The notes under the pieces are model-generated. The model did not search any database. It saw only the letters and a list, made by a program, of their open reading frames with translations, and had not been told where the DNA came from. A stretch of DNA of 64,000 bases, taken from Acidobacteriota bacterium (GTDB lineage Bacteria > Acidobacteriota > JAAYUB01). Position 1 is the stretch's first letter, and each line of letters begins with the position of its first letter. Of the stretch, positions 28,113-36,588 are shown in pieces. The DNA lies in NCBI GenBank assembly GCA_016935015.1, contig JAFGRT010000021.1:1-64000 (forward strand), given 5' to 3'. A program made the translations under genes and the position numbers.

Positions 28113-29283
28113 GCTGCTCTTCTCCTTCTTTGATAAGCTTGAACTGAATGGTAAAGACCGTGCCTTCACCGGGGGAGCTCTTTAGGAATATCTTTCCCTG
28201 GTGATTCTCCACTGTTTTCTTGCAAATGAGCAATCCCAGGCCGGTGCCGCTTTCACCGCTCCAGTTGGTGTAATCGGGACGCCAGATCTTGTCCTGAACT
28301 TCCGGCGGGATGCCGATACCATTATCCTCGAAATCGATGCAGGCCCAACCATTTTTTTTGTAGGTGCGCACCGTGATGACGCCACCGTTGTCCAGCGCCC
28401 GGACGGCATTTTCCAGGATGTTCATGAATACCCGGTTCAAATCCTCGCCGCTGGCCAGGATCATGAGGGGCTGATCATAGAGGTCCCTGCGGATCTTGAT
28501 ATTGGCATTATACACCGCGAAGAGCTCCAGCGTCTGCCGGGCCAGGGCGGTGAGATCCATGGGGTACATGTTCTTGCTGTCGATGGCGATGGCCTCGCCC
28601 AGGTGTTTCAGCTTGTCGCCCAGCTCCTTGATGAAACCGAGAAGGGTGGCCACGCCCTCCAGACGCTTGAGACCGTCGCGGGACAGGTTCAGAATCCGTA
28701 CCTGATCGGCGTGTGCCAGTCCGGGGACCTCTTCCAGTTGCGCATTGATCTTGCGGAACGTCTTTTCGGCCATGCGTAACTTGAGAATGAGACTGGTGAA
28801 ATAGCTGCCGCTGATATCGTGGCCGACGCTCTTGACGATCAGCCGGCTTTCCTCCAGAGCTTTGCGTTTTTCCTCCATCAGTTCTTCGTTGACGAGCCGC
28901 TGACGCTGCCACTGGAAACCCTTTTCAATGCGATGGATGAACAGGTCGGTCTGCTCCACAACCGCCGGCTTTTGCACAAAGTCCCGCGCGCCCAGGCGTA
29001 ATGAGTCCACGGCATTCTCGATGGTGATTTCGCCGGTGAGCACAATGACGTAATTCCGCTCGGCGAGCCCCTTCCCCTCCAGCTGCTGCAGGAATTCCAG
29101 ACCCGACATGCCCGGCATCTTGAGGTCGAGCAGAACGACGGCGAATTCCGCCTCTTCCAGCTTGAGCAAACCCTCTTCGCCGTTGAGGGCGATTTCGATG
29201 GCGTAGTTTTCGTCCTGTAGGAGCTCGGCCACGCTCTCGGCGAAATGGCGACTGTCGTCAATAATGAGAATCGGGTTGTTCAT
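28105..29283 (-). CDS. Receiver-histidine kinase hybrid
   Basis: A 392-residue cytoplasmic protein: an N-terminal receiver (phosphoacceptor Asp53 in VVLLDLKMPG, VLTGEIT, QKPAVVEQ), a coiled-coil dimerisation segment with His155 in KSVGHDISGSYFTSL, and an HATPase domain (N-box MNILENAVRALDNGG, G1 DNGIGIP, G2 SGTGLGLLICKK, G3 SPGEGTVFTIQF). The H-box is unusual (HDISGSYF, not HELRTPL). The domain order receiver-kinase suggests an output kinase controlled by upstream phosphorylation. It overlaps the GAF gene by 26 bases and the regulator by 8. Confidence 0.9.
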   Translation of the reverse strand: MNNPILIIDDSRHFAESVAELLQDENYAIEIALNGEEGLLKLEEAEFAVVLLDLKMPGMSGLEFLQQLEGKGLAERNYVIVLTGEITIENAVDSLRLGARDFVQKPAVVEQTDLFIHRIEKGFQWQRQRLVNEELMEEKRKALEESRLIVKSVGHDISGSYFTSLILKLRMAEKTFRKINAQLEEVPGLAHADQVRILNLSRDGLKRLEGVATLLGFIKELGDKLKHLGEAIAIDSKNMYPMDLTALARQTLELFAVYNANIKIRRDLYDQPLMILASGEDLNRVFMNILENAVRALDNGGVITVRTYKKNGWACIDFEDNGIGIPPEVQDKIWRPDYTNWSGESGTGLGLLICKKTVENHQGKIFLKSSPGEGTVFTIQFKLIKEGEEQHA

Positions 29284-31123
29284 CTCTGTCTTCCTGCGCC
29301 GGGCTCTTCACTACCGGCAGCACCAGGCGGATGCGCGTGATGTCTTCCTCGTTCACCGTCAGGTATTCAATCCGGCCGTCGTAATTTCCCTGGATGATTT
29401 CTTCGGCGACTTTCAGAGCAAAATGAGTGGGATTGAAAAAATTAGTGCCCGCCATGGATGGGATGCCGGAGAGGCTGGCCATGATGGGCGTCCCCGCCCG
29501 GTTGTTGCGCCCCTCGATCAGAGTGGCGATCGCCGCGCCGTCCTCCACCAGTTCGGACTGGATGAGGAGTCCCGAGTCATAAAAAGTGAAGGTGTCCAGG
29601 ATGATTTTCATCAGGGTGATCAGAACTTCGATCCCCTCGTTGGGTTCCACCTGGATGGTCGGCAGATTGTGATCGGCCTGTTTGTCGCGCCGGACCTTCA
29701 CCTGTTTGGTCAACAAGTCGTTGGATAGAAAGAGCAGGCTTTCGTCGATGATCTCCGGCCAGGAGCGCCGCACTTTCATAAAACCGGCCTTGGTGGAGAA
29801 TTCCTGGAGGGTTTTGATGCCGCCGGAGACCTGTTCCAGATACTGATGGATATTCTCCGCCTTCTGGTTCAGGTCGTCCAGGTCGATGGGGCCGTCGGCC
29901 TTGCGGTGGCGCTTGATGGCCCGCATCAGGTTCAGTACGTTCAGGCGGGCCACCGTCAGGGGATTGGAGATTTCATTGGGCAGCCGGATGGCCAGGGTGC
30001 CCAGGGCCGTCAGCCGCTGGATCTGCATCATCTTGACCGCCGAAATCTGCATGCTTTTAAGATATTGAAGGTTCTCTAGCGCCACGGCCAGCATGTCCAC
30101 CAGGATGGCCAGGAATTTCTCGGCGTCCTCGGTGAAGTAGGGGATCCCGTCGCGGGGGATCTTGTTGTACAGCTTGATACAGCCGATAATGTCCGACTTG
30201 ATGCGAATGGGCACGCCCAGGAAAGTCAAGCGATCGCCGTACTTCAGGGTGCCCTTGATGACGTTGCGGTATTTGCCCTTGTACTGCTTCAACGACAGCA
30301 CGTTACGGCTGCGCAGGATGACCCCCTGTTGTACAATGTACCCGGTCAGCCCCTCGCCCACCCGGTGAGTGGCCGAATGGATGAGGGTTTCGGGGATTCC
30401 GTAACCGGCGCGCAGGGCCAGCAGGCCGGGATCCTCGTCGGAGCGGGTATAGATCTCGCAGGTTTCTGAAGAGAAGGTCTCGGCACAGCCCCGGGCAATG
30501 AAGTTCAGCAGGTCCTGTTCGTTGAAGTATGTATGCAAGCGGGTGCCGATCTCCAGCAACAGGGTGAAATATTCGGATTTGCGTTTTTCATGGATGAAGA
30601 GGCGGGCTTTCTCCAGCGCCACGGCCAGGTACTGGGCGATGGAAATGAGCAGCTCCTGATCCTTTTCGGTGAAATTGATGTCGTCGGAGGACATCCGGAT
30701 GACGCCGATACATTCCTCCCGGGCGTTCAGCAGGGGGACACCCAGGTAGGACTTGAAGCGACGCAGGCCGATAAGGCTGTGTTTTCCCTTCCATGTGAGA
30801 TCGGCGGCAATCTGTTTCAGGGATTCGGGGCCTTTGCGGTCAAAATCCTGCAGCAACAGCGGGCGCCGGTGCTTGAATACCCAGCCGGTCAGGCCCTCCC
30901 CTTTCTGGTAGGTAATGCGGCCGCTGACGGGGAGCGGATCCGGGGATGACGACTTGCTCAGGATGATTTCATCCTCGTTCTCCTCGTCCCGCAGAAAAAG
31001 GGCGCAGATCTTGCTGTGAAAGACCCCGGGCACGATGTTGACGATCCGCTCCATCACCAGTTCGGGATCGAGCTCCGACAGGATGGTCAGGATTTCCTGT
31101 AGATGGGAGGCCTTCAGTTCCAT
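29258..31123 (-). CDS. GAF-GAF sensor with degenerate histidine-kinase core (no phosphoacceptor His)
   Basis: A 621-residue protein with two GAF domains (about residues 5-165 and 180-350; RRFKSYLGVPLLN and LTFLGVPIRIKSDIIGCIKLYN are their typical strands). The kinase-like part starts with RLTALGTLAIRLPNEISNPLTVARLN. In active kinases this reads AHEIxNPL; here the His position is Asn383. The ATPase region (DESLLFLSNDLL... VLITLMKIILDT...) lacks a convincing N-box and GxGxG loops. It is probably a sensory scaffold that controls the adjacent receiver-kinase rather than an active kinase. ATG 31123 is the start; the extra codons in the track run into the tRNA terminator. Confidence 0.85.
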   Translation of the reverse strand: MELKASHLQEILTILSELDPELVMERIVNIVPGVFHSKICALFLRDEENEDEIILSKSSSPDPLPVSGRITYQKGEGLTGWVFKHRRPLLLQDFDRKGPESLKQIAADLTWKGKHSLIGLRRFKSYLGVPLLNAREECIGVIRMSSDDINFTEKDQELLISIAQYLAVALEKARLFIHEKRKSEYFTLLLEIGTRLHTYFNEQDLLNFIARGCAETFSSETCEIYTRSDEDPGLLALRAGYGIPETLIHSATHRVGEGLTGYIVQQGVILRSRNVLSLKQYKGKYRNVIKGTLKYGDRLTFLGVPIRIKSDIIGCIKLYNKIPRDGIPYFTEDAEKFLAILVDMLAVALENLQYLKSMQISAVKMMQIQRLTALGTLAIRLPNEISNPLTVARLNVLNLMRAIKRHRKADGPIDLDDLNQKAENIHQYLEQVSGGIKTLQEFSTKAGFMKVRRSWPEIIDESLLFLSNDLLTKQVKVRRDKQADHNLPTIQVEPNEGIEVLITLMKIILDTFTFYDSGLLIQSELVEDGAAIATLIEGRNNRAGTPIMASLSGIPSMAGTNFFNPTHFALKVAEEIIQGNYDGRIEYLTVNEEDITRIRLVLPVVKSPAQEDRDEQPDSHY

Positions 31124-31143
31124 GGTTAGCGGTGCCTCAAATG

Positions 31144-31168
31144 AAAAATCCGGCCCGGGGGCCGGATT
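31144..31168 (-). terminator. Rho-independent terminator of the initiator tRNA
   Basis: On the minus strand AATCCGGCC-CCCG-GGCCGGATT (9-bp stem, four-base loop) is followed directly by TTT. It starts six bases after the tRNA 3' end and ends 21 bases before the GAF gene start, so it separates the tRNA from the signalling operon or acts as a leaky attenuator. Confidence 0.85.
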
Positions 31169-31172
31169 CAAT

Positions 31173-31250
<78 letters not shown>

Positions 31251-31263
31251 CCATGAAAGAAGC

Positions 31264-31293
31264 ATTATAGAAAATCCGGACCGGATATGTCAA
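31264..31293 (-). promoter_or_regulatory. Consensus sigma-70 promoter of the initiator tRNA
   Basis: On the minus strand TTGACA (31288-31293) and TATAAT (31264-31269) are both perfect consensus hexamers with an 18-base spacer. The tRNA 5' end lies 13 bases after the -10, allowing a short leader. Confidence 0.9.
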
Positions 31294-31305
31294 GGGATAA
31301 TTCCC

Positions 31306-32547
31306 CTAATCCTCAAGGGGGAGATCGTCATCGACGATCTGATGTCGTACGAGCACCGTTTCCAGGTAATCGATATTTTGGCGGACGTATCGGCGTTTCC
31401 GGGTGTAGGGTCCGAAAAAGAAGCTGCGCTTGAATCCGTACACAAGCATATCCTTGAGCTGATGGACCGTGAACGGAAAGTGCTTGATGGCCAGCTCCAG
31501 TTCACGGGAGACGGACGTGCGGGAGACCAGCCGGTTGTCGGTGCACAGGGTGCAGCTCAACCGGTTATCTATCATCTGGCCGAAGGAATGATCCGCAATC
31601 CGATGGAGCGTGGGAATCGTCTGCATGTTGCTGGACAGGCAGACCTCGATGGTGATGCGCCGGTCGGCGATGTACTGGGAGAGGCGTTCCACATAGTCCT
31701 GCTTGTCAAGGATATCGTTGGAGCGGATCATGTCCGTGGCGAAGAGGTAGTTGCCATGGCCGATACGGTCGGCGTGCAGCTCGGTGATGGCCTGGAAGAT
31801 GCTCTCAGGGCCGTAGGCTTCACCGGCGTGAACTGTTTTTTTCATGAAGTTACGATGCACGAAATCATAGGCGGGCTTGAAATCGATGGCCGGGTAACCC
31901 ATCTCATCACCGGCCAGATCGAAGCCCACCACCGGGATTCCGAATTCATCCCGCACCCGTACAGCCGCCCGGGCCAGTTCGATGGCCGCCATCTGGAAGA
32001 CTTCTTTCTGGGTGGAAAACTGGTGGATCTCATAGAGCTGGCGGTAGTAATCGGAGTACACCGGTTCGAACTTGCGCAAGGCGCAGACGATGATGCCATA
32101 AGCGAAAGGCGGTTCCTCGCCGTCGCGAATAGCCGCCACGGAATGGTTGTAATGATCGACGGCCCGCTGCAGGCCGCGGTTGACGGCCAGCAGCACATCC
32201 TTGAACTCCAGGCCGGGCCGGATATGGAGGTGCGGCGCGAAGCGGACCTCGATGTATCGGACTCCCTCCCGGATGTTGTCTTCCATCAGTTCGAAAGACA
32301 CCCGTTCCAGGGATTCCGGGTCCTGCAGAACGGCCACGGTGTACTGAAAACCCTTCAGGTATTCTGTGAGATTGTCGTAGCGTTCCTTGAACACCAATTC
32401 CAGCATCCCCGCCTCGGAGTCCGATGGAAGTTCGATCTTTTTCTCTCTGGCCAGCTCCAGCAGCGTGCCGATGCGCAACGAACCATCCAGGTGAAGGTGG
32501 AGATCGGTTTTGGGCAGTTCCCGGATGACCTGCTTGCTCAGTTTCAT
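31306..32547 (-). CDS. add: Adenosine deaminase family protein
   Basis: A 413-residue zinc amidohydrolase that converts adenosine to inosine. Ligands and catalytic residues are visible: HLHLDGS at the N-terminus, VRFAPH, VVGFDLAGDE, KTVHAGEAYGP (His ligand plus catalytic Glu in the family), ADRIGHG, and the C-terminal CTDNRLVS that carries the metal-binding Asp (the CTDN form is known in actinobacterial-type enzymes). At 413 residues it is longer than typical 330-350-residue ADAs, with extra length in the middle. ATG 32547 follows AAGGAA; the track's start is a TTG inside that site. It ends 13 bases before the tRNA promoter. Confidence 0.9.
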   Translation of the reverse strand: MKLSKQVIRELPKTDLHLHLDGSLRIGTLLELAREKKIELPSDSEAGMLELVFKERYDNLTEYLKGFQYTVAVLQDPESLERVSFELMEDNIREGVRYIEVRFAPHLHIRPGLEFKDVLLAVNRGLQRAVDHYNHSVAAIRDGEEPPFAYGIIVCALRKFEPVYSDYYRQLYEIHQFSTQKEVFQMAAIELARAAVRVRDEFGIPVVGFDLAGDEMGYPAIDFKPAYDFVHRNFMKKTVHAGEAYGPESIFQAITELHADRIGHGNYLFATDMIRSNDILDKQDYVERLSQYIADRRITIEVCLSSNMQTIPTLHRIADHSFGQMIDNRLSCTLCTDNRLVSRTSVSRELELAIKHFPFTVHQLKDMLVYGFKRSFFFGPYTRKRRYVRQNIDYLETVLVRHQIVDDDLPLED

Positions 32548-33013
32548 TGTGTTTCCTTCCAACGGCCGGGAGGACCTCCGGCCATTACCGATGATGCGAG
32601 AGGAAGTGGATGGTTGTGCTGCCCGTGTCGACCGGATCGCCGATGCATCCGCCCGCCGGGTGCAAAAAACAACATTTTAAAATAAACTGCTCCGAAAGCA
32701 ACAGAAATTGTCCGGATGCTGCGCCGGCCCTCGCTGCGGCCGTATCCCCGTTCATCATCGACGACCCAGCGCGCCCCCAGGCGATCGAAAGCCGGAAACA
32801 GGGCGGCAGCATCGGCCACCACTTCGTCGTTGCCGTGAAAACAGAGCCGCCGGAAGCGCGGGGATTGTCCGCGGCGTATTTCCAGATGTGCACCCGAATG
32901 CCGGGGACCACGGCAATCATCTCGTCCCGGGTTCCGGCCGGTGGCGGGAGGGTGTTCCGGTGTGGGAAGAACGGGCGTTCACCCAACGGCGGGGATTCGA
33001 AAAGAGAAGTCAT
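32544..33013 (-). pseudogene. Frameshifted and truncated alpha/beta hydrolase
   Basis: Two overlapping minus-strand frames together read as the N-terminal half of an alpha/beta hydrolase. One frame begins at ATG 33013 (MTSLFESPPLGERPFFPHRNTLPPPAGTRDEM...VHIWKYAADNP). The other continues with LCFHGNDEVVADAAALFPAFDRLG and VDDERGYGRSEGRRS, the usual HGN strand and RGYGxSxG turn. Restoring one base in the C-run (plus-strand GGGG at 32860-32863) would join them. After SEGRRS the similarity fades, and the catalytic Ser, Asp and His regions are missing. So it is a broken remnant, unless the frameshift is an assembly error. It fills the gap between add and the coiled-coil gene. Confidence 0.7.
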
Positions 33014-33032
33014 CGCCCCTCGCGCCCTTGCA

Positions 33033-33830
33033 TCAAGTGCCGAAACTCCAGTCTTCTTCCAGCGCCGGGCAAGGGGAATGGCAGACGGGGCATTCCAGCC
33101 GACGGTTCAACCGGCCGGCAATTTCGAAGCGGTGTCCGCACTGCCAGCATTGGCAAAAAAATGAGCAGATCGCCAGCGGATCTCCGGTCATCAGGCGGTA
33201 GTAAAATATTTTGGCATCCTGCACCAACAGGTTTTCAACCAGCGTACTCTGACGCTGCCGGGCCGCCTCCGCCGCCGGCGCAGCGGGCCAGCGTTTGCGG
33301 CGGGCATCATGTCGGCGCGCGGCTGTCTGCGTCAAACTTTCCGCCAGCTGTTCACGCTGCAGCCGGGACGTTCGGAGCCGTTCCTGGTATCTTTCCCTGT
33401 CCTGCCGCAGCTGTTCCCGCCGACGGGTTTCCCTGGCCTCCTCCATGCGACGGCGCGCCTCTTCCATTTTACGCTGCCGCTTCTCTTCCGCCCGAAGCTC
33501 CTCCTCACGCCGGCGGGCTTCCTCCTCGATTTTTTGTTGTTCGGCCTGCCGCCGCACTTCCTCGTGACGGAAATTGTCCAGTTCCTGCTCCGCTTCCAGG
33601 CACATACTGACGAACGCCGTCAGATCCTGCGAGTGGGTCTGTTCCGGATTTTGCATTACTTTCCGGCAGATGGCGTCGATTTTCAGCAGTTGCTTGACAA
33701 GATTCACCGGTAGCCGGGATTTCAGCTGCTGGATCTGCTCCGTCAAGGAACCGTCGTCGGTTGCGAAATCACGGCCCAGGATTTTCCTGAATTTCTTGTC
33801 GAATTTGTTGACAACATCCACACCGCTCAT
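33033..33830 (-). CDS. Coiled-coil protein with C-terminal zinc ribbon
   Basis: A 265-residue protein starting at ATG 33830 (GGGAGA six bases upstream). The N-terminal 90 residues are helical (VNKFDKKFRKILGRDF...). Residues about 90-205 are a highly charged Arg/Glu/Gln coiled coil (EEARRREEELRAEEKRQRK...). The C-terminus has CQCWQCGHRFEI...LECPVCHSPCPA, a CxxC...CxxC zinc ribbon. The track's 441-codon version adds unrelated upstream sequence. No family is recognised. The charged coiled coil followed by a zinc ribbon suggests a nucleic-acid or membrane-associated scaffold, but this is only inference. Confidence 0.78.
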   Translation of the reverse strand: MSGVDVVNKFDKKFRKILGRDFATDDGSLTEQIQQLKSRLPVNLVKQLLKIDAICRKVMQNPEQTHSQDLTAFVSMCLEAEQELDNFRHEEVRRQAEQQKIEEEARRREEELRAEEKRQRKMEEARRRMEEARETRRREQLRQDRERYQERLRTSRLQREQLAESLTQTAARRHDARRKRWPAAPAAEAARQRQSTLVENLLVQDAKIFYYRLMTGDPLAICSFFCQCWQCGHRFEIAGRLNRRLECPVCHSPCPALEEDWSFGT

Positions 33831-34097
33831 TGATTTCTCCCTTGTCCGATGTGCGTTCTGACGGTATCTCCTCCACAGGCATCGCCGTCCGGTGCCGGCG
33901 GTGCAGATTCCCATGCTGGACGCCGCCCGCGAGAAGATCGCCGGACGAAACCGAAGGGAAATGACAACCGCTTGTTCTCCGGATGGAATAGGTACTGATC
34001 TTATTCTAGGCAGACGGCCCGGTAATTTCAAGGGTGAATTCCCTGGTGCTTTTGTTAGAATGGATGCCACGGGTGATCTTTTCCCCGGGAGGTGCCC

Positions 34098-34406
34098 ATG
34101 ATCGTGACTTGTGTGTTCGTGCATGTCAAGGCGGAACATGTGTCGGATTTCATTGCCGCCAGCCGAGGTAATCATCAGGGCTCCGTAGTCGAGGAGGGCA
34201 ATCTCCGCTTCGATGTTTTGCAATCCACAGACGATCCCACCCGCTTCCTCCTCTATGAGGTCTATACCACGCCAGAAGCGGCCGCCCGGCACAAGGCGAC
34301 GGCGCATTACCTGGAATGGCGGGCGGCGGTCGCTGACTGGATGGCGACACCGCGTCATGGGGAGACATATCGGGTTGTTTACCCGGCGGATGTGTCCCGA
34401 TGGTAA
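34098..34406 (+). CDS. Antibiotic biosynthesis monooxygenase (ABM) domain protein
   Basis: A 102-residue dimeric ferredoxin-like protein of the ABM/LsrG group: VTCVFVHVKAEHVSDFIAASRGNHQGSVVEEGNLRFDVLQS is the core, with FLLYEVYTTPEAAARHKATAHYLEW as the second half. Relatives include heme-degrading and quinol monooxygenases and the LsrG isomerase; the reaction cannot be decided. ATG 34098 has GGGAGG five bases upstream. The end overlaps the alcohol dehydrogenase start by seven bases, so they are one operon. The 267 bases before it (33831-34097) hold no other gene I can see. Confidence 0.88.
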   Translation: MIVTCVFVHVKAEHVSDFIAASRGNHQGSVVEEGNLRFDVLQSTDDPTRFLLYEVYTTPEAAARHKATAHYLEWRAAVADWMATPRHGETYRVVYPADVSRW

Positions 34407-35587
34407 ACCTGGACTTTCGTTTCGCCCACACGCCGCGGATCCTTTTCGGAGCCGGCACCTTTGCCCGCCTGCCGGAAGTGCTGGCCGGTTTCGGCCGGAG
34501 TGCCCTGATTGTTACCGGGAGTCGTTCACTGGCCGAATCCGGCCGATTGTCGGAATTCCTCCTCGCCCTTTCCGAGCGCGGTGTCGCCGCGGCCACAGTG
34601 GCCGTCCAGGGTGAACCATCGACCGAGTTGGTGGACCAGATAGTGACGGGGCACGGACAACCACTTCCCGACGTGGTGGCTGCCATCGGCGGTGGCAGTG
34701 TACTGGACACCGGCAAGGCCGTCTCGGCCATGCTGCCTTCGGGAGAGAGCGTGACAGACTATCTGGAAGGGGTTGGTCACGGGCGGCCGCACCCGGGTCG
34801 AAAAGTGCCGCTGGTAGCCGTGCCCACCACCGCCGGCACCGGCAGCGAGGCCACCAAAAATGCGGTTATCAGCCGGGTAGGACGGGATGGGGGGTTCAAG
34901 AAATCCCTGCGTCACGACCGCTTCGTGCCGGATGTCGCCCTGGTGGATCCGGAGCTGGCCATGTCCTGTCCGCCACACATCACCGCCGCCTGCGGCCTGG
35001 ATGCCTTTACCCAGCTACTGGAATCCTACGTGTCCACCGCTGCCTCACCGTTGACCGATGCCCTGGCCTGGAGCGGCCTGGCGCGGCTGAAAGACAGTCT
35101 GATCCCAGCTCTGAGAGAAGGGCGCCGGAATCTGCCGTCCCGGGCCGGTATGGCCTACGCGGCCCTGCTCTCGGGCATCACCCTGACCAACGCCGGTCTG
35201 GGCGTCGTCCACGGTCTGGCGTCGCCTTTGGGCGCCGCCTTCCCCATTCCGCACGGCGTGGTATGCGGGACCCTCGTCGGGGTCGCCACTCGCACCAACG
35301 TGGACCGCATTCTGGCCCGGCCGGAGAAGTACCCGCAGGCCCTGGAAAAGTACGCCCGGGTGGGCCGTCTCCTGGCCGGTCACCGCAGCGAGACGCCGGC
35401 GGATGATTGCCGTCGCCTGCTGATGATCATTGACCGCTGGGTGCGTGAGACGGTCATGCCTCGCCTGGGGGATTACGGCATCGGAGCGGATGACCTGGAC
35501 AGTCTCGCTGCAGCGGCCGGCATCAAGAACAATCCGGTACCGCTGGACAAGATCGATCTTCGCCGTTTGCTATCCGCGCGCCTGTAG
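34400..35587 (+). CDS. Iron-containing alcohol dehydrogenase
   Basis: A 395-residue group III (iron-dependent) NAD(P)-linked dehydrogenase. Motifs: ILFGAGTFARLP at the N-terminus, AIGGGSVLDTGKAVSAM (nucleotide binding, about residue 95), AVPTTAGTGSEATKNAVI, and metal-ligand region VDPELAMSCPPHITAACGLDAFTQLLESYVS, then HGLASPLGAAFPIPHGVVCG. The expected His ligands are all present. Substrate is not readable. It is translationally coupled to the small ABM protein upstream, so the pair probably acts on one small carbonyl or alcohol metabolite. Confidence 0.93.
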   Translation: MVNLDFRFAHTPRILFGAGTFARLPEVLAGFGRSALIVTGSRSLAESGRLSEFLLALSERGVAAATVAVQGEPSTELVDQIVTGHGQPLPDVVAAIGGGSVLDTGKAVSAMLPSGESVTDYLEGVGHGRPHPGRKVPLVAVPTTAGTGSEATKNAVISRVGRDGGFKKSLRHDRFVPDVALVDPELAMSCPPHITAACGLDAFTQLLESYVSTAASPLTDALAWSGLARLKDSLIPALREGRRNLPSRAGMAYAALLSGITLTNAGLGVVHGLASPLGAAFPIPHGVVCGTLVGVATRTNVDRILARPEKYPQALEKYARVGRLLAGHRSETPADDCRRLLMIIDRWVRETVMPRLGDYGIGADDLDSLAAAAGIKNNPVPLDKIDLRRLLSARL

Positions 35588-35610
35588 CCGCCGAAACGAC
35601 GGCCGCCCGA

Positions 35611-35638
35611 TTGCCTTTGCCGCTGGATCTGCTATAAT
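35611..35638 (+). promoter_or_regulatory. Sigma-70-type promoter for the FHA-GGDEF gene
   Basis: TTGCCT (35611-35616) and a perfect TATAAT (35633-35638) are separated by 16 bases, 44 bases before the start codon and downstream of the alcohol dehydrogenase stop. Confidence 0.6.
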
Positions 35639-35682
35639 GGAAAGGCCTTGCCGGATATTCTGAAGCGGAGAGATGTCGCGAC

Positions 35683-36564
35683 ATGACTTCGGACGACTAT
35701 GAAACCATTGCCGGTAATGTGTTTCGGCCGCCCTCACAGGATGCCCGCGTCGACGCGTATCTGGTGGTTGTGGCGGGCATCGATATCGGTAAGATCTATC
35801 CCGTGCAGGGTACGGCCGTGATCATCGGCCGGGGGGCCGATTGCACCATCGTCTGTGACAGTCCGCTGGCCTCGCGGCTTCATGCCCGGCTGGAGATCCG
35901 CGACGGCGAGACCTGGATCGTGGACCTGGGCAGCACCAACGGAACCCTGGTCAATTTCGAACCCATCAAGGAAAAACAGCTGGTCGACGGCGACAAAATC
36001 GCCATCGGCGAGACGGTGCTGAAATACCTGGCCGCCGACACCATCGACAAGACGTTTCACGATGAAGTGTACAAGCTCACCTCGCGGGATCCCCTGACCC
36101 AAGCGTACAACCGGCTGTTTCTGGAGGAAATGCTGGTCAGGGAATTTCAACGGGCAAGGCGCGCCCACGGCAAACTGAGCCTGTGCATGATGGACCTTGA
36201 CTATTTCAAGGAAGTCAACGACCGGTTCGGTCACCCGGCCGGCGATGGGGTGCTGCGCGGCCTGAGCGAACTGGTGCAGCAGATCATCCGCCAGGAGGAT
36301 ATTTTCGCCCGGTACGGCGGCGAGGAATTCTGTCTTTTGTTGCCGGGGCGGAGCAGAAAGAAAGCTCTGGCCATCGCCGAACGGATCCGCAAGTCGGTGG
36401 AGCGGCATGTTTTTCAGCAGGACGGGGAACTCATCCGGATTACCGTCAGCATCGGTGTCTGCAGTTTGTCCGAGTCGATCACGGTGGCGGAGGAGATGAT
36501 CCGTGAGGCGGACCGGATGCTGTATCGGTCCAAGGAATCCGGGCGCAACCGGGTGACCGGCTGA
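35683..36564 (+). CDS. FHA-GGDEF diguanylate cyclase
   Basis: A 293-residue soluble protein. Residues about 30-115 are a canonical FHA domain (VIIGRGADCTIVCDSPLASRLHARLEI...DLGSTNGTLVN) with all phosphothreonine-binding residues. Residues about 130-293 are a GGDEF domain with active-site GGEEF at 212-216 and the RQED inhibitory I-site five residues before it, so it should make cyclic di-GMP and be feedback-inhibited. The FHA domain suggests control by a Ser/Thr kinase not present here. Single gene with its own promoter. Confidence 0.95.
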   Translation: MTSDDYETIAGNVFRPPSQDARVDAYLVVVAGIDIGKIYPVQGTAVIIGRGADCTIVCDSPLASRLHARLEIRDGETWIVDLGSTNGTLVNFEPIKEKQLVDGDKIAIGETVLKYLAADTIDKTFHDEVYKLTSRDPLTQAYNRLFLEEMLVREFQRARRAHGKLSLCMMDLDYFKEVNDRFGHPAGDGVLRGLSELVQQIIRQEDIFARYGGEEFCLLLPGRSRKKALAIAERIRKSVERHVFQQDGELIRITVSIGVCSLSESITVAEEMIREADRMLYRSKESGRNRVTG

Positions 36565-36588
36565 TCCGGCCGCCGCCCGGTGACCGGC

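Noticed and set aside
33831-34358. 176-codon extension of the coiled-coil protein
   Set aside because: The upstream codons are antisense to the ABM gene and the intergenic region, and the internal ATG at 33830 has a good ribosome site.
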